A DNA stretch of 64,000 nt, taken from assembly GCA_973895155.1 (NCBI GenBank), contig OZ316897.1:7068001-7132000 (forward strand). The letters run 5' to 3'. Shown one piece after another: positions 35,851-47,090 of the stretch; within the stretch, counting starts at the first letter, position 1; each line of letters starts with the position of its first letter. Made by a program: the position numbers and the translations under genes. The notes below the pieces were generated by a model that did not search any database, was not told the DNA's origin, and was given only the letters and a program-made list of their open reading frames with translations. Source of the DNA: Marsupella aquatica (Eukaryota > Marchantiophyta).

Positions 35851-36649
35851 ATATTGACAATGTCAGCGCATGCTTTTCATCTATGTGCCACTCTAAATTT
35901 TTCTGATGAGAAAGATGATGACCTAGAGCCTATTGATATGGATAGTGACCATAAGGAATACCATGATGCATATGATGGAGACTTTGATGAGGACGATGGA
36001 GATGAGGTGAATGCATCCATTAATATTCTTGAAGAGTTTGCTTTTGCCCACCTTTGGACCACATGCACCTGAGGGCAAGAGGCCTACCATGGAAGTAGAC
36101 CAAGAAGATTGGGACCAGTTGGAAATGGAAGCCACAACTCCACTCTTCTTGGATTCTCATCATCATGGTATATATAAGGTTCATTATTTCAAAATATGTA
36201 TAGAGTTTAGGGTATGATCCAGCCCAAGTAGTGAATGTATTGACAACTTGTACATACCACATCCAATGTCGTACCTCAAACCAATCGCGTGTAATCCCCT
36301 GGTTTCACAAATGCAGGTTGGGTGCCACTTTGTTGATGTTGAATTTGCAGGGAGTTTTCAACACTTTGAACGTCCATACAGTGCACTATATTCTAGCTAT
36401 TCCACCAAAAACTCTTGCCCCAGCCAAACACTCTTCCTAGGTGTGTGAGGGAGGCTAAGAAGTTGTTAACCTCAATTGGATTGGCTTTAGAGACTATCCA
36501 TATGTGTCCAAGTGGTTGCATCCTATATAGAGGGACATACTTGGACCACATAGAGTGCCCAGAGGCACAGTGTAAGCTTCCACAATACCGGCCCGATACC
36601 ATTGGCAACAAAACTTCCAGAGAATTGTGAGAATATATCTCCGACCTGC

Positions 36650-37015
36650 TAAGATTGCAAGACATTTGTTACAAAATTAACGTAGGACTCCATAGAGTTA
36701 CGTTTCAAACAACGTTGTTTAAATTATCTAAATCTAGTTTTCCCATTTAACGTCATCTTAGTTAACGTAACAAACGTTACATTGTATTTTTAGAGGTACC
36801 TTACGTATCAAAGTATGTAGGACGTACATTACATCTTTATAAACATCATATGGGTGACTATACATTGGTGATGAGGTTGCTCAAACCTAGCAACATTATG
36901 AACGTCATCATACTTTACGTCGTATAGGATGAGGTATTTCTGGTAAAATGTTGAGTTATTTGACGTTTAATCTCAATTAACATCGGAGGGTTTGTTGTGA
37001 TTGTGGTTTTGGCAG
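36650..37015 (+). other. AT-rich, ACGT-rich insert or intron within the CACTA transposase
   Basis: About 365 bp, ending in GGTTTTGGCAG, a good acceptor, right before the exon that reads YFPITPQ. It contains a dozen AACGT/ACGTT motifs, including TAACGTAACAAACGTTAC. Either an intron of the transposase or a small insertion. Confidence 0.5.
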
Positions 37016-39138
37016 GTTTGTAGGTATTTCCCAATCACACCCCAACTACAGCATCTGTATTGATGGAAACATCTGAGTGTCGGCACTCCAAACTTGGCAT
37101 GTTGAAAACAAATCCCCACCAGAGACTATGCGGTATCACCATGACAGCCTTGCATGGAAGAATATTGACACCACTTGGCCAGATTTTTCTCTGGAGCCGC
37201 ATATATAATGTTTGATTGGGGTTGGCAATAGATGGGGTAAACCCATACAAGCAATGATGCAAGCCTAAGTCCATATGACCAGTTCTCTTGATAAACTAGA
37301 ATATCCCTCCATGGTTGGCAATGAAGAAGGGTCATGTTCTCCTCCTTGCTATCATTCTTGGTCCTCAGGCCTGTAAGAATCCGGAAATTTGTTTGGCTCC
37401 AATTTATAAAGAGTTTTGCAAAGCTATGGTGGGGCAGTGACCACAGATGTGACAAGTGCACGGGATAATGGGAGGACATTTCATATGAGAGTGATGATCA
37501 CCCACTGTACCACTGATGGTCCAGGTAATTCTCAGTCACTGAAATTTTTCAGACATGCACGGGGACATGCATTGTGGAGGGTCCTATATATTGCATGGGT
37601 CAATGTTTATGGCCTGAACATTTTTTTCATTTCATTCACAGGTATGGCCACAATATCTGGGTTGAAGGTGCATGGCTGGTTATCCAACTTGGCCTTCATA
37701 TGGTCTTGAGTTGCATGGGAGATATTCTAAGCGTTTGCATAACACCACATATGAGGGTAGAAGGGGCCGATTACCGATGGACGATATCTTGCGACATAAA
37801 ACCACACGTTGCGCTCAGACTGAGTTTAGGCCATGTCCCAATGGGCCCTCAGCTAAGACTCAAATTCAAATGGCGGAGAAAGTCATGTCGTGCGAGAGTG
37901 CATGGTTATCATCGCCCATCACCATACCCTGTGCACACCCGCTAGGATATTATGGTAGTTTAGGTTCATCATTTAGAGGCCATATATGCAAGCTATAGTA
38001 GATATGCTTGGTGTTCTCTAAGCAACCATTCTCCTCTTAGTAGCACTTTGGGCAATGTTCTTGTAGCAAACCCTGGTTGTTCTTGAAGCAAATAGTCTTT
38101 GTTAGGAGCACTCCAGAGCTAGTATACTTAGATTGCTCATGAGTTTATGAGTCGATTATGGGTTTAATAAGTCAGCTTCCCTTCAGTCAGTTAGGCAAAT
38201 AAACGTATTCCTAAGCTTAATGCGCAAAAACACATTCACTTCAGTTGTTCGTTCTTGAGTCTTAGCTTTAGCTTTGCAAGCACTTGGCTATGGCAGCACA
38301 CTCCATGGCACCTCCACACATTCAAGGATTGACTATGACTAAAGAGATGCTCCCAGCACATCATGGCACGGTGCTGGTTTTCATATGCACTACTCACTCT
38401 ACATGCTACATACGTATTCCTTGAATCATTTCAAATTTTTATAATTTTTTTGCCACGCAAACCCCGTGGCAGAGGAAACATGCAGAAGCCATACACAGTG
38501 CAGCCCAACAGCCACATCACAAAGCACACCGCCAACACCAGCAAGCACAGCCACCAATCAGCATTGCCCCAGTGCAGCAGGGGGCAGCCACTAATCTACC
38601 ATGAGCGGAGTTTACTCAGCTGGATACGTATTACATACAGGAGTTTACAATAGGGTCTTTCATGTCCCAACATTTATTCATCTTGGTGTTAATGGACAAC
38701 CATGTACATTATCTTTCTGGTTTTTTATTTTGTTGTGTTACTTGGATGCATATGGTACATGTCTTGATATCTTATGCTACCAACTATGTATGTCACGACA
38801 AAGGCAAAGTTACTTCAACCCAAGCACTGTCGTGGGACTTTGCCTTATTGGAGGGTAAGTAAATTAAAACTGGGCCTCATTTAAGTTAGTGACTTGTAGT
38901 ATTCTCATTATGAGTTTCTCACTAGCAAAACATGATTTTCCACTCATTTTGCAGATCCTCGATCCAAATCCAATGGTTGTTGGACCCCATGCATATTGAA
39001 GTGAATGTTGCCAAGAATATAGCGAAGCACATTTATGGGAGGAATGATACTCCTGGGGTCCAAGAGGATGCAAAGAAAGTTGGAGTGGTAAAGAGTTGTT
39101 GGATAACTCAAGTTGGGGAGAAGCCCGCTGCTCCTTAG

Positions 39139-39203
39139 GTTATGCCAAAGGAGATTTTGAACGGGATGATATGTCTTACGTTCAAAATCTCCTTTGGCAT
39201 AAC
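39139..39203. repeat. Perfect 25-bp inverted repeat with 15-nt loop
   Basis: The arm GTTATGCCAAAGGAGATTTT plus GAACG at 39139-39163 is followed after 15 bases by its exact reverse complement at 39179-39203. It lies inside the decayed CACTA transposase. Confidence 0.95.
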
Positions 39204-40130
39204 GGCTAGCCATTACAGAGCAGGTTCTAAGGTTGCACTACAAGGGATGAGCACATAGTTACCCCCAACAGGCTTGAAGTCTCACAATTATCACAAGGTG
39301 ATTCAACATGTTGTATAAGTTGTCTTGCGTTGTTGTGATGATTCTAGAGAGCTAAGCCTACTTTGACTCACAGTATATGAGATGTGCTCCATTTTCAGGT
39401 TACCATTGAAAATTAAATTCATGTACTAGTTGGAAAATGTGGGAGTTAATCTATTCAAAGCATGTGTTTATGTACTAATAATTTGAGGCCCATTATGGGT
39501 GCCTTGTGAACAAGTGGGTATGCGCAAAGGAGATAAAGGAGAGTGAGATTATGGAGATGAGGGAATGGTCAACACATGTTATGTGCAATATGGAGAAGAT
39601 GTTTTTTACCATGTATTTTTGACATGCAGTTGCATTTGCTATGTCATCTAGTGGACGAGGTAGCCATTGCTGGTCCAGTACACGCGCATTGGATGTATTG
39701 GGTAGAACGCTACATGACAATGCTCAAGTCTTGGGTGAATCAACCCGCTCGACCAGAGGGAAGTATGGCAACATGGCATATTTTGTCGGAGTGCCTCTTC
39801 TACTCTGGTGGGGTGATAGGGAGTTTGGACACAAGGCTCCCACAACTTGGGAAGAGGCACAAGATGATGAGATTGGTGGATTGCGAGTGATGGGCGCATC
39901 AAAGAAGCAATCATTACATGGAGACATTTTCTGATGACAGATCCACAATTATGTGTTGGAGAATCACACTGAGATGTCAGATTGGAGAGAGCTATATAGG
40001 TAGGGAGGTCATCCTTCATGTTGAGTCCTACTTAGATGGAAATGTAGATGGATAATTGTAGGCAACAATGTCTAATGTATATGTGACCCTATACTTGGCA
40101 GGGCATGGGTGGAGCAGCAACGGATAGGGG

Positions 40131-40269
40131 CTGTCATGCGCATAAACATCGCTACACAACATACATCGCTTGTCACACATATCTAAGCATAGTCACAATC
40201 AACATCACAAACATAAGAGAATGGAGTACAAGTGGAGCTCCTATCCACGCATGTCCAAAACCCACAATC
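40131..40269 (+). repeat. Direct repeat, copy 1
   Basis: Starts CTGTCATGCGCATAAACATC and ends CCAAAACCCACAATC; copy 2 is at 40609-40746 with only a few differences. They may be a duplication in the 3' LTR or flank of the gypsy element that follows. Confidence 0.9.
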
Positions 40270-40608
40270 GGCAACAACAATCTTCAAGAGCAATCAAACA
40301 ACGATTGATGCCAATCAAACACACAATCCTGCCCGACGCGATCACATGCTTATGTCAAGCCAAACGCACCTTGCGCCTCAAAGAATCCACGTTACATACA
40401 CACAACCTAGACAACCACACCATAGCCGCTAGAGCTTTGCTTGAAAGGCTCAACATCAAAAGATGAGACCTTTGAGCCAACACAAAGAGATATATAATTA
40501 TCCCTCACAAACATACACTAACCCTAAAACACTTAGATAACACACATATGAAAGCATCAAACTTGCATAGTCTGATATCCTATACTACCACTCATATTGG
40601 TGTGACAG

Positions 40609-40746
40609 CTGTCGTGTGCATAAACATCGCTACACAACATACATCGCTTGTCACACATATCTAAGCATAGTCACAATCAACATCACAACATAAGAGAATG
40701 GAGTACAAGTGGAACTCCTATCCACACATGTCCAAAACCCACAATC
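40609..40746 (+). repeat. Direct repeat, copy 2
   Basis: Starts CTGTCGTGTGCATAAACATC; otherwise as copy 1. Confidence 0.9.
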
Positions 40747-40918
40747 ACCCCCCTAGTTGGGAGTGAGGTCCCCTAACTCTAGCTAGCCATAAGTTTTACA
40801 AGGTTGAAATACACCTTTTTAAGTGTGGAGATAAGGAGGCCGAGTGCAAGTGAGCCCCATCGATCACCTTCCTGCAATCTATACCTTCCATGAGAACACC
40901 AATGGTAACTAGTCGGCT

Positions 40919-41212
40919 TCACCAATATTGAGGACACAACCATGATCCACTAGGAATCACCTCTAATGGTGGTGTCAAACATGACATATGCCATCCTCTA
41001 GAACACTTATCACAAATCAACATAGTGGTTGCTCCTTGAGCAGATCCACACAACATACACTTCAAGCCGGCACGAACATAAGCAAAAATTGGATCTACAA
41101 TACCATCAATGTTTGAAAGATGACATGGTGCACAATTGTGCACATGATCCTTCCAAACCATACCATCACGTCCTTCCAACATTAGGACACCAGAAGACAA
41201 CACTTCACGCAC
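40919..41212 (-). pseudogene. PHD finger at the C-terminus of the gypsy polyprotein
   Basis: The frame continues from the integrase tail (GDFVYLQQIAP then ILRVREVLSSGVLMLEGRDG) into a PHD finger. The cysteine/histidine pattern is CMLC, CDKC, GWHMSC, then SGSWLCPQYW. The last ligand, expected as Cys in CP-x-C, reads Tyr, so the fold may be damaged in this copy. PHD fingers read the histone H3 tail; at the end of an integrase such a module would be expected to steer integration, as chromodomains do in chromoviruses. That role is inferred. Confidence 0.8.
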
Positions 41213-41296
41213 ACGTAAGATTGTTCAACCCGCGGTCACATCAAGTGTTGTTGGTGCGATTTGCTGCAAATAAACAAAATCACCAGGACGAAACCG

Positions 41297-42468
41297 TCAA
41301 ATCCTCGCACGACAACCTCCTCCATGAATAGTGACATACCTCAAAGTATCACGATGTTGGGCAATGGCAAGGTTGTCAAAGGCCATGAGTATGACTCTCT
41401 CAAAAACTTGTTCCCTTTCTGAACACACCTTGACCCAAACATTGGGATCATCCAAATCCACAACAATTGCCACATCATGACAAATAGCCATTGGCAAATC
41501 TGGCTCTCTACCATAGAGCAAGAAATAAGGTGAGAAGGATGCAAGTGATGCTTGTCGACTGAGCCCATAGCTAGCCAAGGTAGCTAGAGATCCCAATCTC
41601 CCAAATGACCAACCTGCAAGCCATACTTACGCAATCTCTTTTTTTTCTTTCCATTTATTCCGCTTGAACCCCATGGAGAGGGCAACCAGCAGGCCAAAAA
41701 AGGGCATAAAGAGAAGCCCTAAGGGGCAAGCAACAAAAGAAGATCTGTGATAATGCACGTCAGGGGTAGTGCAGATCCAAGTAGAGGGGAATTGCTTCCC
41801 TCATCCAAGTGCCTAAAATACTCCCAAATCTAGACAGTGCAAAAAGTCCTTAGCACATAACCACTCGTACTTACGCAATCTTCTCTTCACAGTTTGTACA
41901 ACTCTCTCTGCCAATCCATCTGCCTCAGGATGATCACGAGAAGTAGAATGATGATCAATAAGAGCTTGCTCACACAAACCCTCAAACTCTCCACGGAATT
42001 CCATGCCCTGATCAGTCAACACCTCAGTTGGTGCTCCAAATGACTGAGTACTCAATCCAAAAATGTGATAGCCACTCCTCCACTAGCTTTATATGACAAT
42101 GCCACTAGTTCAATCCACTTGGAGAAGTGCTCCACCATAACCAAAACATATTGATTATGACGTTGGGTAAGAGGTAATGGACCAGCAAAGTCCAAACTCC
42201 ATCAATATCCCAAACCCATTATCGATAACGGATGCAATTGGGGAGTGGGAGCATTGAACGATGCTCACACTCAATCACATACCACACACTTAGTGATCAA
42301 TTGTTGGACATCAGTACGCATACCATGCCACCAATACTGTGTCTGCAACAAGTTGTATGTGCGTTTCACACCAAAGTGACCCAACTCCTCGTGCGCATGT
42401 CGCACCAAACGTACTTGTTGTGCGGGTTTTGGTACAACCAACACCTTGCCATCACGTAGTATCCTCAA
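41297..42468 (-). pseudogene. Gypsy integrase
   Basis: The zinc-binding domain reads LVRHAHEELGHFGVKRTYNL and CVVCD (HHCC). The core has HNQYVLVMVEHFSKWIEL in a shifted frame, then GAPTEVLTDQGMEFRGEF and the HPEADGLAERVVQT stretch with the catalytic glutamate. The later part reads SRQASLASFSPYFLLYGREP and LDDPNVW. Sequence 41640-41870 interrupts the protein between LRKY and the GDLGSLATLA-type continuation; TACTTACGCAATCT occurs on both sides. Integrase inserts the cDNA copy into the chromosome. Confidence 0.85.
41628..41885. repeat. Insert in the gypsy integrase bounded by a 14-bp direct repeat
   Basis: TACTTACGCAATCT occurs at about 41628 and again at about 41872. Part of the intervening DNA (an oligo-T run and a block with AAGGGCATAAAGAGAAGCCC) does not fit the integrase. 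The flanking repeat is longer than usual target duplications, so slippage or template switching is as likely as transposition. Confidence 0.55.
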
Positions 42469-42759
42469 AAGATGGTTTCCTTCCCATCAAAACCTCTTGG
42501 CTCGTTGTAGAACCCTATCTCGCTCCTTAGCATCATAATTGCCAAAAATGGAGCCACCACACAAATATTCCAACACTCTCTTATCGTCATGAATATCTTG
42601 CTGCCCAAAAACTACCTCATCAACATCCATATATGAAGACTCAACGTCTACCCCATCCAATGAAGTAGAGTCCACAGATCCACTATATGTTGGAACCCAA
42701 CAAAGAAAGGCAGATGCATGCCATCTTGACACACTCTCCTTATCTGACTCATCATGCCA

Positions 42760-43646
42760 TCAAGCTCCAGTCTCATCCTCTTGACTGGTACATGGATTAT
42801 GGCTCAACCCATCCGCATCCAAGTTCACTTTACCAGGCCTATGCACAACCTGGAAATCATACTCTTGTAACAACAATGCCCATTGTGCAAGCTTCCATGT
42901 AAGCTTGTTAGACTCCATTAACCACTTGAGGGGCTGGTGATCAGTGATCAAGGTGAATGGATTACCAAACAAATAGCAACAGAAATGTGATATAGCCCAC
43001 ACAACTGCCAAACACTCTCCCTCATATGAGCTATACTTAACCTTTGCTGAATTGTTTGATCTACTGGCATATACCACAACAAACTCATTCCCCTCATCAT
43101 CCTTTTGAGTCAACATTGCTCCAAGTCCTACTCCACTCCAATCAGCGTGTAGCTGAAATGATCATCCCAAAACGGGTCTTCTCAAAATAGGTGTTGAGGC
43201 CAATCTTTCCTTCAACTCTTGGAAAGCATGCTCTTGGTCGTCACCCCAAATCCACTCCTGGTCCAACTTAGTGAGTATAATTAAAGGCTTAGCAAGTTCG
43301 CTAAATCCTTTAACATATCATCTATAATAGCTTGCCAATTATCCCAAGAATGCACGAACTCTACTCACATCAGTAGGACAAGGAATCTGTGTAATGGTCT
43401 CCACCTTAGTCTCTTGCACACCCAATCCTCCTAGGTAGATAGTGTGGCATGGTATATATATCAATCAGATTTTTTCTGATAATTAATAGGTCGATAATCA
43501 CCACACATTTGCCTATCTATGTAATTGCCACGCACATCCTTCTTGGCTGACATCACTATGGCAGATGCATACTCCCCGTATGAGATCTCCACCAAACCAG
43601 CCTCCAACAAATCCTGAGTTCTACTCTGGATCAAAGCTCTCTCCAT
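42760..43646 (-). pseudogene. Gypsy reverse transcriptase (core deleted) and RNase H
   Basis: The RT starts with ALIQSRTQDLLEAGLVEIS, SAKKDV and CGDYRPIN, then jumps within a few residues of KKSD to YLGGLGVQETKVETITQI and VRAFLG. The palm with the catalytic YxDD motif, roughly 120 codons, is absent. Downstream, the thumb (YVKGFSELAKPL) and RNase H are readable: FQLHADWSGVGLGAMLTQ, SSYEGECLAVVWAI, TDHQPLKWLM and DADGLSHNP. With no polymerase active site this copy cannot move by itself. Confidence 0.85.
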
Positions 43647-43667
43647 GTCACTATATCGATACGGTCA

Positions 43668-44006
43668 TCAAAAGATTGGCGCATCACTAGCCAATTCAAT
43701 CTGAATACCAAGACCCTTCAATGTCCCCAAATCCTTCATACTAAATGCAAAACAATTCCAATAACTCTTCAAGAATTGATGCATGCAACATCTCTCCCTC
43801 CCGGTCAACTTAGGACCAATCTGTGGTTCCCAACTCTCCATCAAAGCTGCGACATCTTCCTTTGGAGTTGAAGAGGCCACAAGCCATGGGCAGTGACTCT
43901 CCATCAAAGTAGTGACATCTTCCTTTGGAGTTGAAGAGGCCACAAGCCGTGGGCTATGACTCTCCATCAAAATTGTGACGTCTTCCTTTGGAGATGAAGA
44001 GGCCAC
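43668..44006 (-). pseudogene. Gypsy polyprotein segment before RT, with a triple 21-residue repeat
   Basis: About 112 residues. The unit ASSTPKEDVTTLMESHCPWL, with variants, is repeated three times in tandem (63-bp DNA period, about 43850-44010). It then enters FLKSYWNCFAFSMKDLGTL, the usual lead-in to a gypsy RT. The repeat lies in the linker between methyltransferase and RT, so it may be a length-variable spacer. Confidence 0.8.
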
Positions 44007-44052
44007 AAGCCGTGGGTTGTGGATGGAAGAGTCAATCGCTTGTTGCTATTTC

Positions 44053-45760
44053 TCAAATAGTTTGAGCAACCTCCTTGTGCTCAACAATATGTTTTGCCTT
44101 GGCCAATCTTGCCATAGGTCCATCAATCGTTTGCTTGCCCCTAGCTATGGCCGCTATTGTCTCGGTAGGCCGCAAGCTCACCAATGGACAAGTTGTAACA
44201 TTAGAAGTGCGCATTTGCAATTGTTTAGCTAATCCCAAGCTGATAATCCAAGTCAAGCAATTCAAATCCATGGTTTGACCATGGACTTGACAACGTGAAT
44301 GCTCCGACACCGAGGCCACTCTCTCTCATTAGCGGTAGGCTCTACGAGTCGTTGTAGAGATGTATCCCAAACAAGCCCAAGGTCACCTACTTGAAATGCG
44401 TATGAAGCAGAATGGCTCATAAAAATGGGTAATGCACAACGCGGATGCCCAACTACATTGATTTCACCATTGCCAATGGGGGTCGATCAGATTGGGTAAC
44501 ACTTTGTGCACGACGCCCTGGATCCAAAATACCATCCACCACTAAGGTTGTTGAGCAAGGTATGCCATCAAATTCTTGCTTCAAGACCTCACATGGTAAC
44601 AAATTAGTCCATCGCAATCGTGGATGATGTGCACAAGAACCCACACATGCAACATCCAATAACATAGCAGGTCCAATACAAGATCAAACCTGATGAACAC
44701 TAGGAACAATTTGATGACGATCATCACCCAATAATGGCACATTCTCCAAAATGTATGTAGGAGAATGTGTCTGATGCGTCTAGAGATGGCGCAACACACG
44801 TAACATCTCTCAAAATAATTCAGATCTTGGATCATGAAATCCATGTCCAATTCTAGATTGAGATTGACCCTGACATGGCCAACCCGCAATCACCAAATCA
44901 ATGGGGCCAACACGATCCAAATGATCCGCCCCCAATAATGAAATATCAATAGGCAATGCATGCTGATAACCACGAACGACATCCATTGGAAACAAGTGTG
45001 GATAATGTTCCACCAACATCGCTACATGAGGTAGTGAGATCCTCCGTGTTATCTCATCATTTTCCATGTACAAGTAACAATGCACAGGAATTCTTGCTTG
45101 AAGAATAGCAACCAATCCAGTGCTAATCCCACCAAATAGATCCAAGAAACAAATACCCTCCTCTGGATACTGCCACAAAATAGGAGTGGTATCCAATGGT
45201 GAAAGGGTCATCGGTCCATCTGGAAAAGATTGTTTTGCTCCTGACTCAGGTGTGAAAGCATGACGCCAGATATCATGTATCAATTGGGCCGCATTTTGTT
45301 GAAAGGCCTCTCCAATACCCCATACTGGTGCCACAATAGTATCAACAGGTAATACACCCATCCTGTGTTCCTCACGTGGCTCCTCCATTGCCAAAACATC
45401 TGCTGCATGTGCGTTACCTTCAATCAACTCATCAAATCCAATAATCAAACTACTAAAAACTGCCAAAGACAACGGTGCAGATTTAGGACCTTCGGCAAGT
45501 CCACTAAATTGCATTGGGAATTGGCTCAATTGAGCATCTCCAAATTGCCAATTGGGTCAATACGGCATCGACTCATCCCAAAAATCAAGAACAAATCCCA
45601 TAGGATAAAATACTGTACATCCCACTAACACATCATATGACTCAGCCTTAGTCAAAATAGCTTGAGCTTGGATCCGTGAGTTATCCTTTGGATGATCCTC
45701 TTGAATCCTAAGTTCAAGTGCTCGTCTGGTGATATGTTGTTTGGGTGTAGGTCCTCCCAA
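44053..45760 (-). pseudogene. Cytosine-5 DNA methyltransferase (DNMT3-like order) within gypsy pol
   Basis: Minus-strand motifs occur in canonical, unpermuted order. Motif I FLDLFGGISTGL (about 45115-45150) binds AdoMet. GPIDLVIAGWPCQGQS (about 44865-44910) is motif IV with the catalytic Cys. HDPRSELF follows. ILENVPLLGDD (about 44725-44757) is motif VI with its Glu. SCAHHPRLRWTNLLP (about 44590-44635) resembles motif VIII and the end of DNMT3-type domains. Weak C-terminal homology runs to GLAKQLQM. Upstream, 45760-45530 links to the protease in the same frame. Stops at 45557-45559, 44810-44812 and others make it inactive. The enzyme would methylate cytosine in DNA, plausibly the element's own copies. 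Unpermuted order argues against the plant DRM type. Confidence 0.88.
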
Positions 45761-45871
45761 TGAAGTCTAAATGGGAAAGGGACACTCCTCCAAATCATCT
45801 AGACGCAATCCCAATCCTTGTATTGCAGACTTACCCAACATCAAGGGCTGAGCACTAGTATCCAATAACAC

Positions 45872-47090
45872 TCATTCTAGCTGGTATATTGCTCCAAAAG
45901 GCCCAACTAATTGGAAGATACCACTCCAATTATCTAATGATACCACACTAGGTTTAAACCTAGTTCTCTCAAAGGCAGGGCGTGCTGGTAGCTCCATCAA
46001 CCTCAGCGTTGCTGCTTGCCATGTTTCACCACTAGCAATAGGTGGAATCAACTCCACAACTTCAGAATTATGCACTGTCTTTGCACGAGAAGCAACAATT
46101 GGAGTGTCTTCACATAATGTGGCCGCCAATCTGAACACTTCAGCTGGACTTACTCCCAATGCCAATATATCTGTTGTTGAAAATAACAGGGTGCGCACAA
46201 TGTTAGTGGCCGCCCCCAACAAGGTACATGCTAGCCCTGTTGCAACATCATCCAATTCTACCAACTTATCAACACTTGGATTTTTCTTAACCGGGTTCAT
46301 AGAGGTAGTGTGAACTGCCTCTAACAACGTAAATGATTGGGGAAGCTTTGTTTGACGACGAGCCTGCCCCCTTTGAGGATCCAACTCTACCATTGCTCCT
46401 TGGGGCTCAAGGGCTTTGGTTGCTCCTTGAGTCAAAGCTGCCGATGCATCAACATGGGCAGTGTCACACATGAATCCCATGGTGGCCAAGTCTCCGTCAG
46501 CTCCATAAGATGTAGAAGCTCCATCACCAGAAGTAGGTCTAACGTGAGAACTGGCCATGGTAGCCAGTTGTTGCTCCAATTGAGCAATCTTTGCATCCTT
46601 TGGATCTATGGCAGTGGCAAGAGCATCACCTCCTTGTCTCCCTACATGTGGCATACCTTGGCCATGACCACCACCTCTACCTCCTCTTCTTTGATCATAC
46701 GTATGCAAACCTCCCCGTTGTAGTTCAGGATGGAGTATAAAACACCTATCCGGTGTGACCAGAAACTCCACAATGATCACATAATTGTTGATTGGGCATA
46801 GATGCCCCTTCGGACCCTCTATTATCCGGGGAATATCTTTGTGCATGACCCCCACCACAAGTCCAACATCCTGACTGTTGTCCAGCATAGGAAGGCACAA
46901 GTCTCTGACTAGTAGATTCCCGTGTTGTAGGCTTCTCCCTCTGGCTCTTCCTTGCAGTAGGTTGCAATGTGGATGTAGATGCAACCTTTGGTGGGCCTTC
47001 CTTGACAAATCCGGAAGTCACCACCTTCTCATTCACCATATTGAACTCAATGCGCTCAGCAAGTGCAAAAACAACAGCCAATGTGGGATC
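45872..47090 (-). pseudogene. Gypsy gag C-terminus with zinc knuckles, and protease
   Basis: Two overlapping frames encode AERIEFNMVNEKVVTSGFVK, a first knuckle-like CWTCGGGHAQRYSP (last Cys lost) and CDHCGVSGHT joined to DRCF (C-x2-C-x4-H-x4-C) near 46740-46800. A Gly-rich RGGRGGGHGQGM stretch and a coiled-coil-like KDAKIAQLEQQLATM follow. The protease lies at the left end: VVSLDNWSGIFQLVG, then LLDTSAQPLMLG near 45820-45870, where the catalytic Asp-Thr is kept and Gly is replaced by Ser. The N-terminal capsid region is missing to the right of 47.1 kb. Confidence 0.8.

Larger units (their letters stand above)
36300..39950 (+). pseudogene. CACTA (En/Spm-type) transposase, decayed
   Basis: The expected order of a plant CACTA transposase is spread over several frames. 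LPRCVREAKKLLTSIGL and ETIHMCPSGCILYRG, then HIECPEAQC, lie at 36410-36590. YFPITPQLQHLY lies near 37026-37060. A block with HHDSLAWKNIDTTWPDFSLE lies at about 37120-37200. KGHVLLLAIILGPQACKNPE lies near 37325-37385. LLDPMHIEVNVAKNIAKHI lies at 38975-39030. LLCHLVDEVAIAGPVHAHWM and RPEGSMATWHI lie at 39635-39780, matching the domain usually found downstream. Many stops and frameshifts interrupt it. An intron-like AT-rich block (about 36650-37015) interrupts the first two segments. The element ends (CACTA termini) were not found. Confidence 0.85.
40020..40900. other. Spacer with a 139-bp direct repeat
   Basis: Lies between the CACTA remnant and the gypsy element. Two near-identical copies (40131-40269 and 40609-40746) are 478 bp apart. 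No gene is evident. Confidence 0.6.

Noticed and set aside
40131-40746. The 139-bp direct repeats as LTRs of a short element
   Set aside because: They lack TG...CA ends, a primer site and flanking duplications.
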